64,000 nt of DNA, from positions 54,569 to 118,568 of the forward strand of contig CAILNT010000112.1 in assembly GCA_903835655.1 (NCBI GenBank). The letters run 5' to 3'. The notes below the pieces were generated by a model. The model saw nothing but the letters and a program-made list of their open reading frames with translations. It did no database searches and was not told the origin of the DNA. This DNA comes from an uncultured Pseudomonadota bacterium (GTDB lineage: Bacteria; Pseudomonadota; Gammaproteobacteria; Burkholderiales; Thiobacillaceae). A program made the translations under genes and the position numbers. This document shows, in pieces, positions 17,501 to 24,583 of the stretch (the first letter of the stretch is position 1; every line of letters begins with the position of its first letter).

Positions 17501-17699
17501 CGCCTGGAACTTCTTCGCCCCCTATCGCAAGGCACTGGGCTTCCTGGTGCAACCCTACGCCACGACTTTCTGGGGAGCGCTGACCGACTTCCTGCATACC
17601 GCGGGTGACCTGGCGCGACGGCTCTATGACGGCAACGGCCAGAGTTATGCCCTGCACTTCCTGGCCTTCGTCGTCATCGTCTTCGGTGTGGGGGTCTAA
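14562..17699 (+). CDS. Tandem antiporter-like subunit (two MrpD/NuoN-type domains fused)
   Basis: 1045 residues, roughly twice the usual length. The N-terminal half (about 1-450) and the second half (about 500-900) are each a complete antiporter-like unit. Expected ion-path residues are seen in both: Glu in FVFFELAAIS and FFAAWELLTLGSYF; Lys in TELKPFPANGW and GFMTKTAAIGLHIWLPGAHA; later Lys in SHAVAKAGLYWL and NHYIYKSMLFLSVGG. A C-terminal tail of about 140 residues has another helix and an amphipathic stretch. Archaeal MBS has two such pumps encoded separately (H and H'); here they are one chain. It should pump protons or sodium driven by electron flow. Confidence 0.88.
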   Translation: MLSPLYLVAAALAASFTLGLLNPKRSGAAYAITLVTLAFMAWVPAGWLWGFMAEGAQPVEIYTAGALPPYAINLRMGLAEAAMTLLITLTGLLSALYLKESLIKLGHRGMAVLMVALMAFCGIVLTRDLFNLFVFFELAAISTAGLILLSEDERALSAGFKYLIVSQLVSTFLLIGILFAYHASGTLNLDTMASARLPHGSAPSFALAFFLMFIALVTELKPFPANGWALDIYESAHPAYSALFSAAAATASLYAVDKLLLVGGPGWYPMATGIGITTFLAANLFALPQGNDRRLLGYSSLAQIGLILVVLGQRDLLGEGTPFIAFGLLVSHAVAKAGLYWLSGLVGGRSLTDWAALRGRPLLVFAFISFVAMLTSLPPFPGFYAKWELVRVLAGEGRLALLALILIGALVEAGYLFRWFGYMLKREAPAEAVNGEPHQVVPVYVAVLAGWVLGYFWGELSGVGLGHHNLLLSLPLAFALGFLLLDWLPAWVKNTLAITGMVAFFFLTYAEYDPLRLIFALIFLIGGAITLLASYDAHGRRIGFYPAAMLMYAGMVMLVRANDSFEFFAAWELLTLGSYFLILRGKHSEPHALSYILFSLGGAFLILAGFALAAGGAAQFPITALGQVAPAVAPWVFLLLATGFMTKTAAIGLHIWLPGAHAEAETDVSPMVSGILLKAGLFGLFVLLMAMGKQRLYGVELTHVLLWVAAFTALLGNLMAVFQEDAKRLLAYSSIGQMGYALFGLALMNHLGWLMALMFVINHYIYKSMLFLSVGGVAKRTGTREMYRMGGLIRLMPLSFIAVLIGIIAISGVPPLSGFGGRWIFYNAILASDYRLPMVILFLAGPVAFLYLFRLIHSIFLGQLKDELRRVKEAPFWIALPQMLYVGLLLAFALAPGLALRRVDTYLNLFFPEGGLHWEGFEITSDYGYWNPVAIMIVVAVIFVSLFAWLLFVNRRAQKVKQFNIVFSAERPFRPETTHFAWNFFAPYRKALGFLVQPYATTFWGALTDFLHTAGDLARRLYDGNGQSYALHFLAFVVIVFGVGV

Positions 17700-17701
17700 C
17701 C

Positions 17702-18607
17702 ATGCAATTCGACTGGATGAAGATCCCTTACGCGCTCCTGACCCTGTTCATCGTGGTCAATTTCGGCATGATCCTCACGGCGCTCGTCGCCAAGATCGCG
17801 GCGCGGGTCGGACGCCGTCGTGGCATCCGGATCTGGCAGAACTACGCCGACTTGTTCAAGAACTACGGCCTGCGCAGCTCGATCACGCACGGCGCGATGT
17901 TCTATCTGGGCCCGGTGTTCCGGCTCACGGGCGGCATCGGTCTGCTGCTGTTCGTGCCCACGATCTATGGTTCCTATGTGTTCTCGAACCTGTCGTTCGC
18001 GGGCGATTTGATCCTCGCCCTCTACTTCATCTTCTTCGGCACTCTGGGCATGGCGCTGGGCGCGGCCGAAAGCGGCCACCCGCATGCAGCCATCGGCGTC
18101 AGCCGCGGGCTCTCCCAGGTCACCACCGCCGAGCTGCCCCTGGCACTGGCCGTATTCTCGGTGGCGCTGCAGTATCACACCCTCTCGGTCACGGCGATCG
18201 TCGCGGCACAGCAAGGCGGCATCGAACACTGGACCTTGTTCACCAACCCGTTCGCGGTGGCGGCGGCGATGCTGGCCTTCCTGGGCTCGATGATGCGGCC
18301 GCCCTTCGATGTGGTGTCGGCTCCCCAGGAAATCCCCATCGGTCCACCGACCGAATATCACTCGTCCTACCTCGCGATGATGCAAACCAACCGCGCGATC
18401 TTCCCGATCGCCAAGATCGTCGTCTACATGAATCTGTTCTTTGGGGGGGCTGCGAGCTGGCCGGTGTTTTGCCTTAAAGTTTTCCTGATTTACATGGTTT
18501 CGGTTTTTATCGGCGTCGTCTTCCCGCGCTTCCGGGTCGAACAATCGATCCGCTGGTTTCTGATCTGGGCGCTGCCCCTGGGCGTGCTGGCCATCGTGCT
18601 GGTCTAA
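17702..18607 (+). CDS. NuoH-like (MbsM-type) membrane subunit
   Basis: 301 residues, about eight membrane helices. It is the subunit that links the electron-transfer arm to the ion pumps in complex I and group 4 hydrogenases. The motif FDVVSAPQEIPIGPPTEYHS near residue 200 corresponds to the conserved glutamate-rich loop, and ALGAAESGHPHAAIGVSRGL to the first loop. It starts two bases after the antiporter stop and is followed by a 193-base gap filled by a dispersed repeat before the NuoB-like gene. Confidence 0.9.
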   Translation: MQFDWMKIPYALLTLFIVVNFGMILTALVAKIAARVGRRRGIRIWQNYADLFKNYGLRSSITHGAMFYLGPVFRLTGGIGLLLFVPTIYGSYVFSNLSFAGDLILALYFIFFGTLGMALGAAESGHPHAAIGVSRGLSQVTTAELPLALAVFSVALQYHTLSVTAIVAAQQGGIEHWTLFTNPFAVAAAMLAFLGSMMRPPFDVVSAPQEIPIGPPTEYHSSYLAMMQTNRAIFPIAKIVVYMNLFFGGAASWPVFCLKVFLIYMVSVFIGVVFPRFRVEQSIRWFLIWALPLGVLAIVLV

Positions 18608-18790
18608 CGAGCATGGCGAGCAAGCCGCCCGCGCATGATGAACGTACTCGCCATGCTCGTTTCCCTCACTGATGGAACTACCAGCCAACCGACCTGGCCG
18701 CCGGAATACGTTGGCCAAGTCTCTGGCTGCCCCAACCCTCTCTCCCGGGTGGAGAGGGGAGCTTCGTGCGTCGCTGTGCGACGTTCACAC
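18605..18790. repeat. Dispersed element, long copy b, inside the operon
   Basis: It opens with a perfect inverted repeat: CGAGCATGGCGAG (18608-18620) and CTCGCCATGCTCG (18647-18659). TTCCCTCACTGATGGAACTA and CCAGCCAACCGACC follow, then CCAAGTCTCTGGCTGCCCCA and a CCTCTC/GAGAGG hairpin near 18740. The same run recurs at 48541-48680, and the first 60 bases recur at 9363-9423. It fills the gap between the NuoH-like and NuoB-like genes and creates a spurious in-frame start (MELPANRPGR) ahead of the real one. Confidence 0.8.
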
Positions 18791-18800
18791 TAAGGTGGAT

Positions 18801-19442
18801 ATGAAAGAAGAACTGCTCAAGCGCACGGTCAAAGGCCCGGACGGTGTCGAGTTCGAGGTCGAGCCGCTGCGCGACTACTACTGCGAAGCCGCGCCCACGG
18901 TGATGCCCGGCGCCTACATCAAGATCGTCGAAGACCTGTTCAACTGGGCGCGCGCCGAATCGCTCTGGATACTGGGTTTCGGCACCGGCTGCGGCGCCAT
19001 CGAGATGCGCCCGCTGATGACGCCACGTTTCGACGCCTACCGTTATGGCATCCAGTGGCGCCCCACCCCGCGCCAGGCAAATCTGCTGGTCATCTCCGGC
19101 TATCTTTCGGTGAAGACGTTGAAGCGCGCCATCCGCGCCTACGAACAGATGCAAAACCCGAAGTATGTGGTCGGCCTGGGTTCTTGCACCATCAACGGTG
19201 GCATGTACTGGGACTCCTACAACACCATCAAGCGGCTCGACCAGTATCTGCCAGTCGATCTCTACATCACCGGCTGCATGCCGCGCCCGGAAGCGCTGCT
19301 GGCCGGGTTCGATGATCTGAAGAATCTGATCCGCGCAGGCCAAGCCGAGGGCGCGAACCAGTATGCCGAGAATTTCGACTGGTACAAGGCCAACCAGAAG
19401 CAGGTCATCCACGACTGGGACATGCCGGATTACAACTGGTAA
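18801..19442 (+). CDS. NuoB-like [4Fe-4S] subunit with three cluster cysteines (MbsJ-type)
   Basis: 213 residues. ATG at 18801 follows TAAGGTGGAT; an upstream in-frame ATG at 18672 lies in repeat DNA and is rejected. The fold is that of NuoB/hydrogenase small subunits: FGTGCGAIEM (Cys64), GLGSCTINGG (Cys129) and ITGCMPRPEAL (Cys159). Complex I has a tandem CC and group 4 hydrogenases a CxxC at the first position; here only one Cys remains, so the terminal cluster would have one non-cysteine site. Archaeal MBS is known to use a site-differentiated cluster for sulfane-sulfur reduction. The first 30 and last 40 residues are family-specific extensions. Confidence 0.87.
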   Translation: MKEELLKRTVKGPDGVEFEVEPLRDYYCEAAPTVMPGAYIKIVEDLFNWARAESLWILGFGTGCGAIEMRPLMTPRFDAYRYGIQWRPTPRQANLLVISGYLSVKTLKRAIRAYEQMQNPKYVVGLGSCTINGGMYWDSYNTIKRLDQYLPVDLYITGCMPRPEALLAGFDDLKNLIRAGQAEGANQYAENFDWYKANQKQVIHDWDMPDYNW

Positions 19443-19444
19443 CC

Positions 19445-19990
19445 ATGATGCGCGAACTCCACGAACGCTTGAAGTGCCTGTTTCCCCTGGGTGAATTGAC
19501 CGAGCAGAGACGAGGTCCGCCCAATGAGCTGGCTTTCGTCAGCCTACCGGGTGCATACCTGCGCCCGGCCCTGCTGCATTTGCGCGATCTGGAAGGGTTT
19601 ACCCATCTGGTATTGTTGACCGCCGTCGACTGGCTGGAAGAGGGGCAGTTCCAGCTCACCTATCTACTCTCGAACCGCACTCAGGCGCGCGACATCGGTC
19701 TGCGCGTGTTCCTGCCGCGCGATGGCGCGACGATGGCCAGCATCCACGACCTCTGGCCGACAGCCGCGACCTACCAGCGCGAACTGCGCGAGATGTTCGG
19801 CATCGACTTCCCCGACAGCCCGGGTGTGAATGACGATTTCATCCTCGAAGGCTGGATCGACATGCCACCGTACCGGCGCGACTTCGATACCAAGCGGTTT
19901 GCCGCCGAGAACTTCAGCCAGCGGCCCGGTCGTACCACCACCGACCCGGAACAGCATATGAAAGCCAAACTCTATCCGGGCGAGAATTGA
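19445..19990 (+). CDS. NuoC-like (30 kDa, MbsK-type) subunit
   Basis: 181 residues, soluble. The NuoC signature is clear: LWPTAATYQRELREMFGIDF near residue 98 with PDSPGVNDDFILEGW after it. This subunit scaffolds the B- and D-type subunits on the cytosolic side. It begins two bases after the NuoB-like stop and ends one base before the NuoD-like start. The C-terminal tail PGRTTTDPEQHMKAK is not conserved in complex I as far as I recall. Confidence 0.88.
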   Translation: MMRELHERLKCLFPLGELTEQRRGPPNELAFVSLPGAYLRPALLHLRDLEGFTHLVLLTAVDWLEEGQFQLTYLLSNRTQARDIGLRVFLPRDGATMASIHDLWPTAATYQRELREMFGIDFPDSPGVNDDFILEGWIDMPPYRRDFDTKRFAAENFSQRPGRTTTDPEQHMKAKLYPGEN

Positions 19991-19991
19991 G

Positions 19992-21167
19992 ATGCTGTAC
20001 ACCCCAGACCGCAGCCAATACCCAGGCCGGAAGGCCGATGGCACGCTCGACATCGATCTTGCGTCGGGCAAATACCTGAAGCTCTGGCAGGGGCCCAACC
20101 ACCCTGGAATCACCGGCAACATGTCGGTGGAACTGACGGTCTGCGGTGACGAAGTGGTGGCGGGCAAGACTCACGTGGGCTACCTGCATCGCGGCTTTGA
20201 AAAGCTGATGGAACGGCGCACCTTCATCCAGTGCTTTCCCATCGTCTGCCGCATCTGTGTGCCGGAGCCGGATTTCAACGAATACTGCTACGCCGCCGCC
20301 GTCGAAGAGCTGGCCGGCGTTCAGGTACCGGAACGGGCCAACTGGATCCGCGCGCTGATTCTCGAAATGGGCCGCATCAACAGCTACCTGATGTATCTGG
20401 GTGGCCAGGCAGGCAGCCTCGGACTGGGCGTCATCGGCCAGTGGACGACCTATGCCCGCGACCTGATGCTGGACCGCTTCGAGGAACTTACCGGCGCCCG
20501 CATTTACCACATGTTCATCCTGCCAGGCGGTGTGCGAGATGGTCTGCCCGAGGGCTTCGGGCAGCGCATGGAGGCCACCCTGCGCGAGATCGAACGCACG
20601 CTACAGGACGTCTTCGAGGTGATGTTCTGCAACGCCGTGTTCAAGCGGCGCACCGTCGGCCTGGGCGTGATCGCCCCGGACTGGCTGGAAGCCTACGGCG
20701 TCACCGGTCCGAATGCGCGTGCGGCCGGTGTGGCCAAGGATGTGCGCCGCGACCAGCCCTATCTGATTTATCCCGAACTCGAATTCGAACCGGTGATCGG
20801 CTACGACTCGGATATCTATACCCGTTCCGATGTACGCCGGCGCGACCTGCTGATGTCGGTGGATCTGGTCCGCCAGATCCTGGGCAAGATGCCGCACGAT
20901 GGCCCCATCCTGGCCCGGATGCCCAGCATGCTGCACTGGAAAATCCCGCGCGGCGAAACCTACGTACGGGGCGAATGTTCGCGCGGCGAATATGGCTACT
21001 ATCTGGTCACCGACGGCAGTGGCTATCCGCGCCGGGTCAATGTGCGTGGCCCGTCCTACACCCATGCCATGACCTTGCTGGAGCGGATGATCGTCAACGT
21101 GAACATTTCCGACGTCGCCTCGCTCATGGTGTCTTTGCACACCTATCCGCCCGAGATTGAACGATGA
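19992..21167 (+). CDS. NuoD-like (49 kDa, MbsL-type) subunit, nickel site degenerate
   Basis: 391 residues. GPNHPGITGNMSVELTV and THVGYLHRGFEKLMERRTF near residues 34-78 are typical of NuoD and group 4 hydrogenase large subunits. The N-terminal CxxC of hydrogenases is kept (IVCRIC, Cys86 and Cys89), but the C-terminal DPCxxCxxH motif is missing: the protein ends NISDVASLMVSLHTYPPEIE as in NuoD. A [NiFe] centre with four cysteines therefore cannot form, and hydrogen evolution is unlikely. The remaining pair faces the cluster site by homology. This half-retained state fits the Mbx/MBS branch between hydrogenase and complex I. Confidence 0.88.
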   Translation: MLYTPDRSQYPGRKADGTLDIDLASGKYLKLWQGPNHPGITGNMSVELTVCGDEVVAGKTHVGYLHRGFEKLMERRTFIQCFPIVCRICVPEPDFNEYCYAAAVEELAGVQVPERANWIRALILEMGRINSYLMYLGGQAGSLGLGVIGQWTTYARDLMLDRFEELTGARIYHMFILPGGVRDGLPEGFGQRMEATLREIERTLQDVFEVMFCNAVFKRRTVGLGVIAPDWLEAYGVTGPNARAAGVAKDVRRDQPYLIYPELEFEPVIGYDSDIYTRSDVRRRDLLMSVDLVRQILGKMPHDGPILARMPSMLHWKIPRGETYVRGECSRGEYGYYLVTDGSGYPRRVNVRGPSYTHAMTLLERMIVNVNISDVASLMVSLHTYPPEIER

Positions 21168-21180
21168 GCGAGAGATAAGC

Positions 21181-22980
21181 ATGGCGATACGCGACCTCCT
21201 TTCCCCCTTTACCGCCTGGAAGAATCTGCTGCGCGATCCGGTCGGCATTGCCGATCCGCTGAACCGGCCGGCCGCACCGCGCTATCGCGGCTTCCACAAG
21301 AACGATGTCGAAAAATGCATCGGCTGCGGCACCTGCGAAACCATCTGCCAGAACGGCGCCATCGACATGCTTGCGGTCGTGGGCATCGATACCAAAGAGG
21401 GCGATTCCGGCTTGCGTCCGCGCATCGATTACGGCCGCTGCTGCTGGTGTGCCCTGTGTGTCGACGTGTGCATGACCGGTTCGCTGACCATGTCCAACGA
21501 ATACACATGGGTCGAGCGCGATCCCGACCAGTTTCGTTTCACGCCCGGCGTTGACAAGAAGCCCTGGGACCAAGCCCGGCTCGGTTATCACCGGCCGGAG
21601 GGCCATAGGCTCTTCGCCCAGACCCGGATCTCCATGGGTGAAATGGAGCCGGGGACGCGCATCGGCTCGTTCGCCGAGATCGTCGACGGCTACAGCATCG
21701 AACAGGCCCGCCTGGAGGCCGACCGCTGCGTGGCCTGCGGACTGTGCGTCGCCACGTGTCCCACCCACATGGCGATCCCGCAATACATCGCCGCCGTGCG
21801 CGATGGTGACTACGAGCGCGGCTTGCGCCTGCTCTATGAGTCCAACCCGCTTTCCGGGATTTGCGGCCGGGTCTGCACGCACAAGTGCGAAACCGCTTGC
21901 GCTGCCCGGCACGAGGGCGACCCCATCGCCATCCGCTGGCTCAAGCGCCACATCATGGACCAGGTGTCGCTGGAACAATGTAAACAGGCTGTCGGCGGCC
22001 CAGGCGCGGCCACGGGCAGGAAGGTCGCCATCGTCGGCGCCGGCCCGGCCGGCCTGACCACTGCCTTCGACCTGGCCAAAATGGGTCACGGCGTCACCGT
22101 GTTCGAGGCGCTGGACAAGCCCGGTGGCATGACGCGCTGGGGCATCCCGGAATACCGCCTGCCCTATGATTGCATCGATCAGGATGTGGACGTCATCCGC
22201 TCCCTGGGCGTCGATATCCGCTGCAACGTACGCATCGGCGAAGATGTCACGCTCGACCAACTGCGGCATGACCACGACGCCGTCCTGCTCGCCATCGGCC
22301 TGCAACAGGGGCGTCAGACCCGCATTCCCCACTCCGAACATGAGAAGGTGTTCCGGGCCGTCGACCTGCTGCAAAAGATTACGGCCGGCCTGCCCTTCGA
22401 ACTGCCCCACTGCGCGGTGGTGATCGGTGGCGGCAACGTCGCCATGGATATCGCGCGCTCACTGGCACGCATGCAGAAGCAGCAGTTCGGGCAGGTCGAT
22501 GTGGTCGTGACCGCGCTGGAAGACCAGCAGCACTTCATGGCCGATCCCGACGAGATCAAGGAAGCCCTGGAGGAAGGCATCCTCATCCGCGACAAGTGTG
22601 GTCCGCAAGGCTGCGAGATCGACACCGGCGGCAAGTTGATCGGCCTGCGCACATGGAAAGTGCTCTCCATCCTCGACGGGAAAAAACGCTTCGCGCCAAA
22701 ATACGACGCAGCGGACGAAACCATCCACGCCTGTGACACGGTGATCGAAGCCATCGGTCAGTTCGCCGACACCACCTTACTGGGCGAGGCCCTGACCGAA
22801 GCCCTGGAATGGGAGCGGGGCCGGATCAAGATCGACGCCGATGGCCGTACTTCAGAGGCTTGGCTCTGGTCCGCGGGCGACTGCGTTGCGGGTCCCGACG
22901 TGGTGCACGCCGTCGCCGACGGCCACCGCGTCGCCGCCAGCATGGACCGCCATTTCAAGGACATGGGAGAAAAATCATGA
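21181..22980 (+). CDS. Fused NuoI-like ferredoxin and GltD/NfnB-type FAD-NAD(P)H oxidoreductase
   Basis: 599 residues. The first 130 are NuoI-like, with two [4Fe-4S] motifs (CIGCGTCETIC at 46-56 and CCWCALCVDVC at 87-97). A GltD-type Fe-S region follows (CVACGLCVATCP at 183, CGRVCTHKCETAC near 223), then an FAD motif (VAIVGAGPAGL at 282) and an NADPH motif (VVIGGGNVAMDIARSL at 414). ATG at 21181 gives MAIRDLL; an upstream TTG at 21157 is less likely. The chain should carry electrons between NAD(P)H/FAD and the membrane complex. Archaeal MBS uses ferredoxin instead, so this makes the complex pyridine-nucleotide linked. It overlaps the ferritin-like gene by ATGA. Confidence 0.88.
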   Translation: MAIRDLLSPFTAWKNLLRDPVGIADPLNRPAAPRYRGFHKNDVEKCIGCGTCETICQNGAIDMLAVVGIDTKEGDSGLRPRIDYGRCCWCALCVDVCMTGSLTMSNEYTWVERDPDQFRFTPGVDKKPWDQARLGYHRPEGHRLFAQTRISMGEMEPGTRIGSFAEIVDGYSIEQARLEADRCVACGLCVATCPTHMAIPQYIAAVRDGDYERGLRLLYESNPLSGICGRVCTHKCETACAARHEGDPIAIRWLKRHIMDQVSLEQCKQAVGGPGAATGRKVAIVGAGPAGLTTAFDLAKMGHGVTVFEALDKPGGMTRWGIPEYRLPYDCIDQDVDVIRSLGVDIRCNVRIGEDVTLDQLRHDHDAVLLAIGLQQGRQTRIPHSEHEKVFRAVDLLQKITAGLPFELPHCAVVIGGGNVAMDIARSLARMQKQQFGQVDVVVTALEDQQHFMADPDEIKEALEEGILIRDKCGPQGCEIDTGGKLIGLRTWKVLSILDGKKRFAPKYDAADETIHACDTVIEAIGQFADTTLLGEALTEALEWERGRIKIDADGRTSEAWLWSAGDCVAGPDVVHAVADGHRVAASMDRHFKDMGEKS

Positions 22981-23498
22981 GCGAGCACGCAGGCCACGAT
23001 GAGAGCGCCACGCATGGCTTTGATCGCATCCGCGCCAAGAAAACCCTGAAGGAAATCCTTGAGGTGGCGACCTCCTTCGAGGCGACCGCGCGCGATTTCT
23101 ACACGTCCCTGATTCCCAAGGTCAGCAAGAAACTGCGCTGGTTGGTGGAAGAACTCGCCGCGGAAGAGGCCATGCACTTCCAACTGTTCATCGACCTGGC
23201 TGCGCGTCCCGACTTGGCCGAACAGGTGGGCGCCTGGGTGGCGACGCCGGAAAACGACCGCAAGTTCTCCGACGCGGTGCTGCTGCCCGACCTGGGCGAA
23301 CAACCGGACGACCAGACCTTGCTGCGCTATGCGCTGGGCCGTGAGCACACCGCGATGCAGCAATACCAGTCACTGGCCGATGGCACCGAATCCGGCCCCA
23401 TCCATGACCTGTTCGTGTATCTGGCCAATGAAGAGACCAAACACAAGAACGAACTGGAACGGCTCTACTACGAGGTGGTCCACAGCGGCGGCGTCTGA
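22977..23498 (+). CDS. Ferritin-like di-iron protein (rubrerythrin-type, no rubredoxin domain)
   Basis: 173 residues, predicted four-helix bundle. Ligand-type residues are in ATSFEATARDFY, EELAAEEAMHFQLF (ExxH), LGREHTAMQQYQ and YLANEETKHKNELERLY (ExxH). There is no CxxC rubredoxin tail, unlike classic rubrerythrin. It is coupled to the flavoprotein gene by ATGA, so it is made with the complex, yet it is not a known subunit of MBH, MBS or complex I. It may scavenge peroxide or oxygen near oxygen-sensitive clusters, or handle iron; this is inference. Last gene of the operon, convergent with folE2. Confidence 0.8.
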   Translation: MSEHAGHDESATHGFDRIRAKKTLKEILEVATSFEATARDFYTSLIPKVSKKLRWLVEELAAEEAMHFQLFIDLAARPDLAEQVGAWVATPENDRKFSDAVLLPDLGEQPDDQTLLRYALGREHTAMQQYQSLADGTESGPIHDLFVYLANEETKHKNELERLYYEVVHSGGV

Positions 23499-23532
23499 TC
23501 CTTGGCTTTCGTAGCCACGCCAGCCGGGAATG

Positions 23533-24366
23533 TCAGGATGATTTATCCCGTTCGATGAGCGCATAGGCGCTGTGGTTGTGGATGGACTCGAAGTTCTCCG
23601 CTTCCACCACATAGGCATCGATGCGGGCGTCGGTGTTCAGGGCCGCGGCGACGTCGCGCACCAGGTCTTCCACGAACTTCGGGTTTTCGTAGGCCTTTTC
23701 CGTGACGTATTTCTCGTCCGGACGCTTCAACAGGCCGTAGAGCTGGCTGGAAGCGTTTTCCTCGGCGATATTGATCACGTCTTCGATCCAGACGAAGGCG
23801 TTGGTGCGCACCGTGATGGTGACGTGGGAGCGCTGGTTGTGGGCGCCGTACTGGGAAATTTTCTTGGAGCAGGGGCACAGGCTGGTGCAGGGTACCAACA
23901 CCTTCATGGTCTGTAGGTATTTCCCGTCCTTGATCTCGCCGATGAAGGTGACGTCGTAGTCCATCAGGCTCTGCACCCCGGACGCCGGCGCCTTCTTGTT
24001 GACGAAATAGGGGAAGTTCATCTCGACGTGCCCGGACTCCGCTTCCAGCTTCACCACCATCAGGCGCAGCATCTGCTCGAAGGACTCCACCGAAAACTCG
24101 CGCTCGTTGCCGTTCAGGATCTCGATGAAGCGGGACATATGCGTCCCCTTGAAGTGGTGCGGCAGATACACATACATGCCGAAGGTGGCGATGGTGTGCT
24201 GTACGCCACCGGTCTTGTCCAGCACCTTGACCGGATGGCGGATGGCCTTGATGCCAACCTTGTCGATGGCGATCTTGCGCGAGTCCGGGTAGTTCTGGAC
24301 ATCGGCTATCGGTGCCTGGGTAGGGCAGGGGGCGGCGGTCTCACAGACCGATTCGCAGGTGCTCAT
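23533..24366 (-). CDS. folE2: GTP cyclohydrolase I type FolE2
   Basis: 277 residues, the COG1469 type that makes dihydroneopterin triphosphate for folate and queuosine-type pathways without strictly needing zinc. [20 protein letters not shown] holds the catalytic cysteine and the [10 protein letters not shown] signature; [22 protein letters not shown] and the C-terminal [15 protein letters not shown] are also typical. The N-terminus carries a Cys-rich start ([17 protein letters not shown]). In several bacteria folE2 responds to zinc shortage; I see no clear Zur box. Confidence 0.95.
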   Translation of the reverse strand: MSTCESVCETAAPCPTQAPIADVQNYPDSRKIAIDKVGIKAIRHPVKVLDKTGGVQHTIATFGMYVYLPHHFKGTHMSRFIEILNGNEREFSVESFEQMLRLMVVKLEAESGHVEMNFPYFVNKKAPASGVQSLMDYDVTFIGEIKDGKYLQTMKVLVPCTSLCPCSKKISQYGAHNQRSHVTITVRTNAFVWIEDVINIAEENASSQLYGLLKRPDEKYVTEKAYENPKFVEDLVRDVAAALNTDARIDAYVVEAENFESIHNHSAYALIERDKSS

Positions 24367-24395
24367 GGCTCATTTCCTGTATGCGGGGTCGGCGC

Positions 24396-24424
24396 ATTAT
24401 AAGCGATGACTAATGGTTGAGTAA
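24396..24424 (-). promoter_or_regulatory. Probable folE2 promoter
   Basis: On the minus strand a perfect TATAAT (-10) lies at 24401-24396, with TACTCA 17 bases upstream as a weak -35 (three of six). The transcript would start about 25 bases before the folE2 ATG. Confidence 0.45.
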
Positions 24425-24531
24425 ATAACTCGGGATTGGGCGTGGTGGTTTATTCGTCGTAGTGACATCGGAGAAATTGACCACGCGCGTGGTAGACCCA
24501 TAGGAGATGCGACGAGTTTAGACGATCCTGC

Positions 24532-24553
24532 TGTAGGAGCGATTTCAGCCGCG
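24532..24553. repeat. REP-like palindrome, copy 3
   Basis: TGTAGGAGCGATTTCAGCC then GCG matches the widespread proteobacterial unit GTAGGAGCGG..TCAGCCGCGA. It lies 30 bases past the polA stop, the usual place for REP elements. Confidence 0.6.
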
Positions 24554-24583
24554 TACGAGTCAGGAACGGTGCGAACCCCACTT

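Noticed and set aside
14814..17657. 947-codon ORF opposite the double antiporter gene
   Set aside because: A shadow of the GC-rich coding strand; Gln/Gly/Glu-rich with no motif, while the plus strand is a clear membrane protein.
18672..18800. Longer N-terminus for the NuoB-like protein (MELPANRPGR...)
   Set aside because: This stretch is repeat DNA; the same peptide start appears in the non-coding copy at 48.56 kb, and a good ribosome site precedes ATG 18801.
12165..23498. Reading the operon as a group 4 [NiFe] hydrogenase or as ordinary complex I
   Set aside because: The C-terminal nickel cysteines are missing from the NuoD-like subunit, and the NuoE, F, G, A and J genes of complex I are absent while Mrp E/F/G/B/C are present.
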